Below, piece by piece: positions 1 to 7,080 of a stretch of 37,788 nucleotides of DNA. The notes beneath the pieces were generated by a model. It worked only from the letters and a program-made list of their open reading frames with translations. It was not told the DNA's origin and did not search any database. The translations under genes were made by a program, and so were the position numbers. The stretch's first letter is position 1. The number at the start of each line of letters is the position of its first letter. This stretch comes from Prevotella sp. (GTDB lineage: Bacteria > Bacteroidota > Bacteroidia > Bacteroidales > Bacteroidaceae). Where the stretch lies: assembly GCA_024682415.1 (NCBI GenBank), contig JAIKZG010000034.1, positions 1 to 37,788 on the forward strand. The letters are read 5' to 3'.

Positions 1-300
1 AATGATACCGGAAGGCGGTGGAAATGGCTCTAAATAGGGGCGCATTTCTGCTGCTTTTTTGTTGATGGGATAAGGGGATTAAGGTTATTAGAGTGATTAG
101 GGGTGTTAATGGCTCTAAAATGCGATAAATAAAGGGGTTGTGGGCGGTGGCTGGTAATGCTGCCATGGGCGAAATTGGGGGCGATTTTTAGGGATTATCG
201 GGGCTTTTGAGGATAGGAATCTTAGGATGGATGGGAGGCTTAGGAGGAATGGAGATAATTGGGGGAATTTGGGGCGAAATCGGGAGATTTAGAAGGGATA

Positions 301-330
301 AATAGGAGGTTTGGGAAACCGTGGATGCCT
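301..330 (+). repeat. 30-bp degenerate direct repeat, copy 1
   Basis: This matches 757-786 at 26 of 30 positions. Both copies start AATAGGAGG and end GGATGCCT, and both lie in the G-rich non-coding stretch. The shorter phrase GGGAGGCTTAGGAGG near 234 resembles the middle of the unit. No function is evident; it may belong to a dispersed intergenic repeat family. Confidence 0.55.
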
Positions 331-459
331 ACTGGGAGAATGGCGGAAAATGAGCCGATTTTGGGGGCGAAAATGAGGGGGAAATGGCATGAAAAGGGGG
401 CGGTTTTGTGGGTGTGGTCAAAAGGGCGCAAAAGTGGGCAAAATGGGCGAAAATAATTA

Positions 460-530
460 TTGGCGTGACAATTGGCGTGACATATTGCCGTGACATATTG
501 CCGTGACAAATTAAAATTATTGGCGTGACA
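460..530 (+). repeat. Five copies of TTGSCGTGACA
   Basis: The 11-mer TTGGCGTGACA or TTGCCGTGACA occurs at 460-470, 472-482, 485-495, 498-508 and 520-530. The first four starts are 12-13 bp apart and the fifth 22 bp further on. The units are nearly identical while the linkers differ. The spacing is close to one helical turn, as in a protein-binding cluster, but no flanking gene suggests a role. Confidence 0.7.
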
Positions 531-756
531 AATCTTGGTGAAATTGGGGGGGGTATAGGGGGGCGTAGTGCCTGTTTGGGGTGGTTTGAGCGTTAATTTT
601 TAGTTAATAGGCAAAGTGTTCTTGCAAATTTATGTTAATTGAGGGCGGCAAAAATGCGGTAAAATCAGGGGTTTAGCTGGTGGGCGGTGGATAAAGGGGG
701 TGACACGCTTTTTAGGGGACACTACCATTGGGATTGGGACACCATTACAAGGACAC

Positions 757-786
757 AATAGGAGGCTTAGGAGACCGAGGATGCCT
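757..786 (+). repeat. 30-bp degenerate direct repeat, copy 2
   Basis: Partner of 301-330 with four mismatches over 30 bp. It lies shortly upstream of the hairpin at 831-866. The two copies are 456 bp apart in the same orientation. Confidence 0.55.
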
Positions 787-830
787 GAAAGAGGACTAAT
801 GCAATTAAAGTTTTTTTAAGATGAATAATG

Positions 831-866
831 AAAAATCGCTAATCTTTTTGGAGGTTAGCGATTTTT
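831..866. terminator. Perfect 12-bp stem hairpin, terminator-like
   Basis: AAAAATCGCTAA (831-842) is the exact reverse complement of TTAGCGATTTTT (855-866), with a 12-nt loop. The A-rich and T-rich ends would allow termination in either direction. On the minus strand it follows the phage head/toxin relic. The TTTG of the promoter call at 847-877 lies in its loop, so one sequence may serve two roles. Confidence 0.6.
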
Positions 867-877
867 GTGTATATTTG
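847..877 (+). promoter_or_regulatory. Bacteroidota-type promoter
   Basis: TTTG (847-850) is followed after 19 bp by TATATTTG (870-877), matching the TTTG / TAnnTTTG sigma consensus of Bacteroidota. Transcription would start near 884 and run into the hairpin series ending in a T-tract at 957. No protein-coding gene lies downstream on this strand before the DUF3987 relic. Confidence 0.5.
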
Positions 878-881
878 CAAT

Positions 882-957
882 AGCTTCGTAAGAAGTTAGC
901 ATGTGCTACGGCACGTTGCATCGAGCAGGGAAGTTTTTTACTTCCCTGCTGTCTTTT
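882..957 (+). ncRNA. Candidate small RNA with three hairpins and intrinsic terminator
   Basis: Immediately after the consensus promoter at 847-877 come three short stems. They are AGCTTC/GAAGTT with loop GTAA (882-897), GTGC/GCAC with loop TACG (903-914), and a perfect 11-bp stem AGCAGGGAAGT/ACTTCCCTGCT (924-950) followed by GTCTTTTT. The unit would yield an RNA of about 75 nt. The last hairpin could instead serve only as terminator of the convergent relic whose stop codon is at 957-959. No known RNA family was recognised. Confidence 0.4.
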
Positions 958-1784
958 TAATAGAACTCACCATCTTTATAGAAAAGCCTTACATCTCCTT
1001 TCTCGTAAAGCCATACTTCATTTATCACTTGCCCCGGCAATTTCTTTCTTGCCATTATGGCTTTTCGGATAAATCTATTAGATGCACCTTTCGTATTGTC
1101 AATGACGACATAAGAAGATTGATTAAGTCCATGGCTTAGCATTCTTCCGACTTTCTTTTTCGTCCATGGTCTTTCATATCCTTCATATTCATAGAAGATT
1201 CCGTCTACCTGAAAATCTGGACATTTCTTCTCATATTTCGTTCCTAACAACGAACCATAAATCCGTTTATACTCTTCAGATTTAAATTGCTCTCTTGGAG
1301 TAACCCTAACGACATGCCCATCTTGTGCAAAAGAATTGGCAATGCGCATGATGGCTTTAAAATCATCTTTCTTGTCTTTATATACATCGGAATGCACATA
1401 AATAGCACCACCATTTGGATAACCTTTCTTTAACTCGAATCCTGGATTATTCGTTCTTTCGATGCACTTATTTGCATAAGGGCAGTTATAGCAATCCTTT
1501 TTGCGGTCGGTAAACAGCCCTTTTAAGCGGTCTTTTATCGTCGGCTTATAGAATGGGCACTTACTGCACGACTGTGGCATATAAGGATGATTCTGTGAGA
1601 ATACAGCCTTAGTCTTTGCAGGGTTGTCGTCAAGTCCTGGCTGAGGGCGTGAAGCCTTGGAAAGCTTGTCGGGGACGGTGGGAATACTCGTCACCGGCTC
1701 ATCGGTAGACGATAGATAGCATTTGCAGTTCCATCGGTCGCCCGGGCGGTGGTCATTCCAGAAAGCGTGCTGCCGTGATAGGGT
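957..1784 (-). pseudogene. 5'-truncated phage minor-head protein fused to a nuclease toxin domain
   Basis: The open minus-strand frame begins directly after a stop at 1787-1785 and has no plausible start; the first start-like codon is GTG at 1694. The upstream part reads HAFWNDHRPGDRWNCKC, then STDEPVTSIP and a NHPY motif. This is the typical C-terminal region of Mu gpF/SPP1 gp7-type minor-head proteins. A Cys-rich linker follows (SCSKCPFY, then DCYNCPYANKC). The last ~130 residues resemble the CdiA-C tRNase / PD-(D/E)xK toxin fold, with PDFQVDGIFYEYEGY as the probable active-site strand and a QSSYVVIDNTKGASN segment. Fusion of toxins to phage head-morphogenesis proteins is known. Here the N-terminal head domain is missing, so this is a relic. 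No immunity gene is evident. Confidence 0.7.
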
Positions 1785-2233
1785 TCAGATGCGGAGTGAT
1801 ATTTCAGCTACTGGAAAATGAGGGGGATTTTTCTCAGGAAAATTCTGAAAATGCTTCTCAAAAGAATGCTTCTTCTTCAAAAGAAAAGAATTCTGAAAAT
1901 TCTTCTTCTCAGGAAAATAATAATGAAAATGAAATCCCTTTGGTGGAGTCGGCTGCTTCATGTAAGTTTGCCTGCATGATAGCGGAATACGCCCTGAGGG
2001 AGCAGTGCATGATATTCGGCAAGGAGGCTATGGAGATACGCGACGACGGAAGCAACCGCTATACGGCAAATAAATCCGTGTTCGACTCTCTGCCTCATAA
2101 GTTCACTCGTGGCGACCTCGCCTTTGCCAAGGGTATGCCCCTCCATTCCTCTTCGCTCCGCTCTATTCTCCACCGTTGGCGAAAAGACCGATGGATAAAG
2201 CAGGTGGGCGAAAATGCGTTTGAAAAGAAATGA
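1775..2233 (+). pseudogene. C-terminal fragment of a DUF3987-like mobile-element protein
   Basis: The open frame can start at a GTG (1775), but there is no ATG near its beginning and its N-terminus overlaps the opposite-strand relic, so it is probably a fragment. It has a Ser/Asn/Glu-rich low-complexity stretch (about residues 18-50). A helical region follows with EQCMIFGKEAMEI and VFDSLPHKFTRGDLAFAKG, ending in a winged-helix-like LRSILHRWRKDRWIKQVG. This resembles the C-terminal tail of the DUF3987 (VirE-N/primase-helicase-like) proteins common in Bacteroidales mobile elements, recalled without a search. The other possibility is a small DNA-binding protein. A terminator-like hairpin follows at 2302-2328. 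Confidence 0.5.
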
Positions 2234-2244
2234 GCGTTGCACGC

Positions 2245-2276
2245 CGTTGCAGCGTTGCACGTTGCAATAAGCATAT
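2245..2276 (+). repeat. 32-bp direct repeat bounding metH-metF, left copy
   Basis: This is identical over 32 bp to 7010-7041. It contains several GTTGCA hexamers followed by ATAAGCATAT. The left copy sits 12 bp after the stop of the DUF3987 relic and 142 bp before metH. An additional GTTGCA lies just outside it, so the array itself is a short tandem of GTTGCA-type units. Confidence 0.8.
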
Positions 2277-2301
2277 TATAATAAGGTGTGTCCCTCTATA
2301 T

Positions 2302-2328
2302 GCCTCTCTCATTTTTGGGGAGGCTTTT
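2302..2328 (+). terminator. Hairpin terminator
   Basis: GCCTCTC (2302-2308) pairs with GGGAGGC (2318-2324) with one G-U pair, and TTTT follows. It lies 68 bp after the DUF3987 relic stop and about 90 bp before metH, so it would separate the two. Confidence 0.5.
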
Positions 2329-2401
2329 ATGTATTTTTTCCTTAAAATAATTTATTAGAAAATAAAGCTATCAAAAGGTATGGCATTTCTGCTTTTTTTC
2401 G

Positions 2402-2409
2402 TATTTTTG
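2402..2409 (+). promoter_or_regulatory. -7 box adjoining the metH start
   Basis: TATTTTTG (2402-2409) fits the TAnnTTTG -7 consensus. The metH ATG is at 2418, so the predicted start of transcription is within a few bases of the start codon, implying a leaderless or nearly leaderless mRNA. No clear -33 TTTG is seen at the expected distance, which weakens the call. No cobalamin or SAM riboswitch could be recognised in the short gap. Confidence 0.35.
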
Positions 2410-2417
2410 TCACGCTT

Positions 2418-5400
2418 ATGAGAGAAATATTAAACAAACGAATACTTATTCTTGACGGAGCGATGGGCACGCTCATTCAGCAATATAAACTCGGCGAAGA
2501 AGATTTTCGCGGAGCGAGATTCTCGGCCCATGAGCTTCCGCTAAAGGGAAACAACGATATTCTGAATATCACTCGCCCTGATGTGATAGCTTCTATCCAT
2601 CTGAAATATATTGAGGCGGGAGCCGACATAATTTCTACCAACACTTTCAGCAGTCAGCGCATTTCGCAGAAGGATTATGAATGCGCCTCCCTCGCCCGGG
2701 AGATGGCATATAAAGGCGCGCTGATAGCCCGCAGCGTGGCTGATGCTCAGAGGGATAGAAAAATATGGGTGGCAGGCAGCATGGGCCCTACCAATAAGAC
2801 GCTTTCCCTCGCATCGGATATAGCAAAGCCTGAATCGCGAAGCATTGATTTTGATGAACTGAGCGAGGCTTATTATGAGCAGGCAGAAGCTCTGGTGGAG
2901 GGCGGAGTAGACGTACTGCTGCTCGAAACGTGCTTCGATGCTCTTAACGTGAAGGCAGCATTATGCGCCATCGAGAGGATTAACGAGAAAAGAGAGCAGC
3001 CCATTGAGGTGATGGTATCTGCCACGCTCAACGACCGCAGCGGGCGCACCCTCACGGGTCAGACGCTTGAAGCATTCTATGTGGCGATAAGCCATTATCC
3101 CATTCTCTCGTTTGGCATCAACTGCTCATTCGGCATCGAGGCGTTGAAGCCATTCGTAAGGCATTTAGCAGATGTGGTGCCAGCATTTATCAGCGTGCAC
3201 CCCAATGCGGGAATGCCGAATGAGATGGGCGAATATGATGAAAACCCCGACTTCACGGCACGCCACCTCAAGGCTCTCGCCGAGGAGGGCTGCATCAATA
3301 TCGTGGGAGGATGTTGCGGCACCACTCCGCGCCACATCCAAAGCATCGCCGAGGCTATGCGTGGGGTGAAGCCTCATGTGCCGAAAGAAAAAGACAGCCG
3401 CCTCCATCTATCAGGATTGGAGCCGATAGTGGTAGACCGAGAGCTGAATAATTTCACAAATATAGGAGAGCGCACCAATGTGGCTGGCTCCCGAAAGTTT
3501 GCGCGCCTCATAGCAGCCCACGATTTCGAGGCTGCTGCCGACATCGCCCGCCATCAGGTGGAGAACGGAGCGAGCGTGATAGACATCAATATGGACGACG
3601 CCATGCTCGACAGCGCTGAGGAGATGAAAAATTTCGTGCGCTTCATCTCTAATGATCCAGCCATCGCCGAGGTGCCATTCATGATAGATTCCTCTAACTG
3701 GCCCACGATATTGCAAGGCCTGAAGAATGCTCAGGGCAAATGTATCGTCAATTCTATAAGCCTAAAGGCGGGCGAGGAGGAGTTCATAGAGAAAGCACGC
3801 CAGATAAGGCAGCTCGGAGCAGCCGTGGTGGTGATGGCTTTCGACGAGATAGGTCAGGCCACTACTTACGAGCGCAAGATAGAGATTTGCCGTAGAGCTT
3901 ACTCGCTGCTCGTAGATAAAGTGAAATTCCCCCCTCAGGATATCATCTTCGATGTGAACGTGCTCTCCGTGGGCACGGGCATTGAGGAGCATGCCAACTA
4001 TGGAGTAGACTTCATAAAGGCCGTGGCGTGGATAAAAAGTAATCTGCCCGAAGCTAAAACGAGTGGCGGCCTTTCTAATCTCTCGTTTGCTTTTCGTGGA
4101 AACAATGCGGTGCGCGAAGCCATGCACAGCGTGTTCCTCTATCATGCCATAAAAGCGGGGCTCGATATGGCGATAATGAATCCATCGATGATTCAGGTGT
4201 ACGACGAGATAGAGCCTCATTTGCTGAAATGTTGCGAAGACGTTATCCTAAATAAAAATGCAGAGGCTACCGAGAGGCTCATAGAGCTTGCCTCAGAGAT
4301 AAAAGCTAAGGCCGACGCCCAGAAAGCAGGCTCATCTGGAGGAAGCCCTGCCACGAAGAAAGCTGCCGACTGGCGAAAAGGCAACGCATCGGAGCGCTTG
4401 GCTTACGCTTTGAGTAAAGGCGTGGCCGACTATTTGGAGGAAGACATCCGCGAGGCATTCTCAGAGCAAGGCTCTGCCGTGGGAGTGATAGAAGGCCCAT
4501 TGATGCAAGGCATGGAGCGAGTGGGCAAGATGTTTGGCGAGGGCAAGATGTTTCTGCCTCAGGTGGTGAAAGCCGCCAAGGTGATGAAGCAAGCCGTAGC
4601 CTTTCTGCAGCCTATGATGGAAGCTGCCGAGAATGAGGGCGAGAGAAATGTGGAGAAACCAAAGATTGTGATGGCTACAGCTAAGGGCGATGTTCACGAC
4701 ATCGGAAAAAATATCGTAGACATCGTTTTGGCGTGCAACAACTTCGATGTAATCGACCTCGGAGTGATGGTAGACGGCGAGAAAATCCTTCAGGCCGCCG
4801 AGCGAGAGAAGCCCGTAATGGTGGGCATAAGCGGACTTATTACCCCCTCGCTGAAGGAGATGGAAAACGTTTGCCGCCTCTTCGAGCAGAATGGCATGAA
4901 TATGCCTATATTCGTGGGTGGAGCTACCACGTCTGCCGTCCACACCGCCGTGAAACTCGCCCCTTTATATTCGGGCGGAGTGTTCTATGGCAGCGATGCC
5001 TCGATGACTTCCGTGCTTGCCAAAAAGCTGATGGCATACCCACGAAAAACCATGGCAGACAACATCGAGAGCCAGCAACACGTAAGAGAAATTTACGAAA
5101 ACCGAAAGATAGAAATTTCATCTTACGAAGAAGCAAATGCCCACGCCCCGAAACTCGACATGAACTCTCTCCCCACGATGGAGGAGATGAAGCCCGCAGA
5201 AAACCTCCTCCCCACGCTGAGCGACATCGAGCCGCTTATAAATTGGAAGATGCTGCTCGCCTTTTGGGGATTCAGAGGTAAGGATTTGAATGCCGTGAAT
5301 GGCAAAGACCCTCATGCCATGCCTATGGGTGAGGATAAATGGCGTTTTGAGCCTAACGAAGAGGCAATAAAGACGCTGAGAGATGCGCGCGAACTTTTCC

Positions 5401-5999
5401 GAAAAGTGAAAGAAGACGGCTCTTTGCAGCTTAAGTCGATGTTGAGATTCTTCCCAGCTCATCGCGAGGGCAATGATATCGTAACAGCCGATGGCGTGCG
5501 CCTTCCGATGCTCCGCAGCCAGAGGGATAGATTCCTTTCGCTTGCCGATTATCTGCCTGCCGATAAAGACGCTCCTTTGGGTATGCTATGCGTAACCGTT
5601 CACGACGTGCTTAAAGATGAAGTCGCCGACCAATATCAGCAGCTCATGCGTTACGCTCTTCGCGCACGCATCGCTGAGGCTGCCGCCGAGTGGATGCAAA
5701 CTCATGCCGCGGCGGGGAGGAATGCCATTCGCCCCGCATTCGGATATGCCTCATGCCCCGATCATAGCCTGAAACGAGTGGTGATAGATAAGCTCGATGC
5801 CGAAGAGAAGCTTGGCATATCATTGACTTATAATTATTCCATCACTCCTTCCACCACTATATGCGGCCTGCTGATAGTCCACCCCGAGACGCATTATTTC
5901 TCTGTGGGAAAGATAGACGATGAGCAGTTCTTCGATTATATTAAGAGAAACAACATGACCGAGGAGGAGGGACATCAATTCCTCGGCGAAAACCTATAA
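2418..5999 (+). CDS. metH: Cobalamin-dependent methionine synthase
   Basis: Cytoplasmic enzyme that transfers the methyl group of 5-methyl-tetrahydrofolate through cobalamin to homocysteine. All four modules are present in 1193 residues, a normal length. The homocysteine-binding barrel (about 1-310) opens with ILDGAMGT and has zinc ligands Cys236, Cys299 and Cys300. The pterin-binding barrel (about 325-600) carries NIGERTNVAGS and DINMDDAMLD. The cobalamin cap and Rossmann domains (about 640-880) include DVHDIGKNIV, whose His760 is the lower ligand of cobalt. The C-terminal AdoMet reactivation domain (about 900-1193) has RPAFGYASCPDHS. The ATG at 2418 is the only reasonable start; the family's N-terminal strand begins within ten residues. 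metF follows after 37 bp, so the two are probably cotranscribed. Confidence 0.98.
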   Translation: MREILNKRILILDGAMGTLIQQYKLGEEDFRGARFSAHELPLKGNNDILNITRPDVIASIHLKYIEAGADIISTNTFSSQRISQKDYECASLAREMAYKGALIARSVADAQRDRKIWVAGSMGPTNKTLSLASDIAKPESRSIDFDELSEAYYEQAEALVEGGVDVLLLETCFDALNVKAALCAIERINEKREQPIEVMVSATLNDRSGRTLTGQTLEAFYVAISHYPILSFGINCSFGIEALKPFVRHLADVVPAFISVHPNAGMPNEMGEYDENPDFTARHLKALAEEGCINIVGGCCGTTPRHIQSIAEAMRGVKPHVPKEKDSRLHLSGLEPIVVDRELNNFTNIGERTNVAGSRKFARLIAAHDFEAAADIARHQVENGASVIDINMDDAMLDSAEEMKNFVRFISNDPAIAEVPFMIDSSNWPTILQGLKNAQGKCIVNSISLKAGEEEFIEKARQIRQLGAAVVVMAFDEIGQATTYERKIEICRRAYSLLVDKVKFPPQDIIFDVNVLSVGTGIEEHANYGVDFIKAVAWIKSNLPEAKTSGGLSNLSFAFRGNNAVREAMHSVFLYHAIKAGLDMAIMNPSMIQVYDEIEPHLLKCCEDVILNKNAEATERLIELASEIKAKADAQKAGSSGGSPATKKAADWRKGNASERLAYALSKGVADYLEEDIREAFSEQGSAVGVIEGPLMQGMERVGKMFGEGKMFLPQVVKAAKVMKQAVAFLQPMMEAAENEGERNVEKPKIVMATAKGDVHDIGKNIVDIVLACNNFDVIDLGVMVDGEKILQAAEREKPVMVGISGLITPSLKEMENVCRLFEQNGMNMPIFVGGATTSAVHTAVKLAPLYSGGVFYGSDASMTSVLAKKLMAYPRKTMADNIESQQHVREIYENRKIEISSYEEANAHAPKLDMNSLPTMEEMKPAENLLPTLSDIEPLINWKMLLAFWGFRGKDLNAVNGKDPHAMPMGEDKWRFEPNEEAIKTLRDARELFRKVKEDGSLQLKSMLRFFPAHREGNDIVTADGVRLPMLRSQRDRFLSLADYLPADKDAPLGMLCVTVHDVLKDEVADQYQQLMRYALRARIAEAAAEWMQTHAAAGRNAIRPAFGYASCPDHSLKRVVIDKLDAEEKLGISLTYNYSITPSTTICGLLIVHPETHYFSVGKIDDEQFFDYIKRNNMTEEEGHQFLGENL

Positions 6000-6036
6000 T
6001 AATTTATAAACAGATTTTCTATAAAGAGAGTATATT

Positions 6037-6993
6037 ATGAAGAAAGTAATTGATATATTGAGAGAGAGCAAAGAGCCTTTTGCGTCGTTCGAGCTCGTGC
6101 CTCCCGTTAAGGGGGTGGATGCTTCGGGCCTATATGATAGCATCGAAAAGCTGATGGAATATAATCCGCCCTTCATCAACGTGACGTGCCATAGAGATGA
6201 AGAGGAATATGTGCCAAATGATGACGGCACATTCTCAAAGCTCACCCTCGCCAAGCGGCCGAGCACATTGGCAATCGTCGCGGCTATCATGCAGAAGTTT
6301 GATGTAGATATTGTTCCTCACGTGATATGCGGAGGTTCAAGCAAGACCAAGATTGAGAGCGAGCTTCTCGACCTCAACTTTCTCGGCATTCATAATGTGG
6401 TGGCTCTGCGTGGCGATGCTATGCCCGGCCAGCAGAAGTTCATGCCTGAAAAGAACGGCTTCGCACATTCATGCGAACTCGTGAAGATGATAACTAACCT
6501 TAATAATGCGAAATATCTCGACCCGAGCGTGAAGAATGGCATGGCTACAGATTTCTGTATAGGTGTGGCGGGTTACCCCGAGAAGCATTTCGAAGCCGCC
6601 AATTTAAAGCATGATGTGGTCAACCTTAAACGTAAGGTGGATGCCGGTGCCGACTATGTTGTAACGCAGATGTTTTTCGATAATGAAAAATATTATCGCT
6701 TCGTAGATTTATGCCGAGCTGAGGGCATAAATGTGCCCATCATTCCGGGCATTAAGCCGTTGTCTACCCCTAAGCAGCTCGAGGCTCTTCCGCGCGCCTT
6801 CCATCTCGATTTGCCAGAAGACCTCACCGCTGCCCTTGATGGAGTGAGCGATAGAGCAAAGGTGTTTGAAATAGGCGTAGAGTGGTGCATCGCCCAATGT
6901 AAAGACTTGATAGCTCATGGCGTGCCTGCCATTCATTTCTACACCATGGGCAAGGCGGAGAATGTAAAGCGAGTGGTGGAAGCCGTATTTTGA
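6037..6993 (+). CDS. metF: Methylenetetrahydrofolate reductase
   Basis: Reduces 5,10-methylene-tetrahydrofolate to 5-methyl-tetrahydrofolate, the methyl donor used by MetH just upstream. The 318-residue protein is a full-length FAD-dependent TIM barrel. Visible family features are FASFELVPP near the N-terminus, including the catalytic Glu; VPHVICGG; ALRGDAMP; FCIGVAGYPEKH; and GADYVVTQMFFD. The ATG at 6037 lies 37 bp after the metH stop, with no terminator between. The pair therefore supplies and uses the methyl group in one operon. The right 32-bp direct repeat starts 17 bp after its stop. Confidence 0.97.
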   Translation: MKKVIDILRESKEPFASFELVPPVKGVDASGLYDSIEKLMEYNPPFINVTCHRDEEEYVPNDDGTFSKLTLAKRPSTLAIVAAIMQKFDVDIVPHVICGGSSKTKIESELLDLNFLGIHNVVALRGDAMPGQQKFMPEKNGFAHSCELVKMITNLNNAKYLDPSVKNGMATDFCIGVAGYPEKHFEAANLKHDVVNLKRKVDAGADYVVTQMFFDNEKYYRFVDLCRAEGINVPIIPGIKPLSTPKQLEALPRAFHLDLPEDLTAALDGVSDRAKVFEIGVEWCIAQCKDLIAHGVPAIHFYTMGKAENVKRVVEAVF

Positions 6994-7009
6994 TTCTGCC
7001 GTTGCATGG

Positions 7010-7041
7010 CGTTGCAGCGTTGCACGTTGCAATAAGCATAT
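7010..7041 (+). repeat. 32-bp direct repeat bounding metH-metF, right copy
   Basis: Identical in sequence and orientation to 2245-2276. It is preceded by another GTTGCA unit and followed by two copies of GTGATGTAGCTTTT (within 7048-7080). It lies between the convergent metF and tamL genes, where no ordinary terminator hairpin is obvious. Confidence 0.8.
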
Positions 7042-7047
7042 CCTAAG

Positions 7048-7080
7048 GTGATGTAGCTTTTTCTGATGTGATGTAGCTTT
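7048..7080 (+). repeat. Short tandem pair GTGATGTAGCTTTT
   Basis: GTGATGTAGCTTTT occurs twice in direct orientation about 19 bp apart, running up to the tamL stop codon. It is probably a small local duplication. No stem is formed. Confidence 0.5.

Larger units (their letters stand above)
1..830. other. G-rich non-coding region
   Basis: No convincing gene is visible in this stretch. The plus strand is strongly enriched in G over C, with many GGGG runs and recurring short phrases such as GGGCGGTGG (near positions 144 and 683) and AATGGCTCTAAA (near 24 and 108). A 65-codon open frame at 259-456 looks like a by-product of this composition and lacks recognisable features. The stretch also holds a 30-bp degenerate repeat pair, an 11-bp repeat cluster and long G runs, listed separately. 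It may be decayed mobile-element or intergenic repeat DNA; its function is unknown. Confidence 0.6.

Noticed and set aside
259..456. 65-codon open frame in the G-rich region
   Set aside because: It follows from the strand bias, part of its sequence recurs as a degenerate non-coding repeat (757-786), and no promoter or domain is seen.
869..878. CTnDOT-type attachment core (GTANNTTTGC)
   Set aside because: The sequence fits, but it is nearly the same as the normal -7 promoter box and also occurs at 18158-18167 and at the ATPase promoter. No integrase is present in the window.
2277..2417. Cobalamin or SAM riboswitch before metH
   Set aside because: Only about 140 bp lie between the direct repeat and metH, with a terminator-like hairpin but none of the conserved boxes recognisable, and the promoter seems to be at the start codon.
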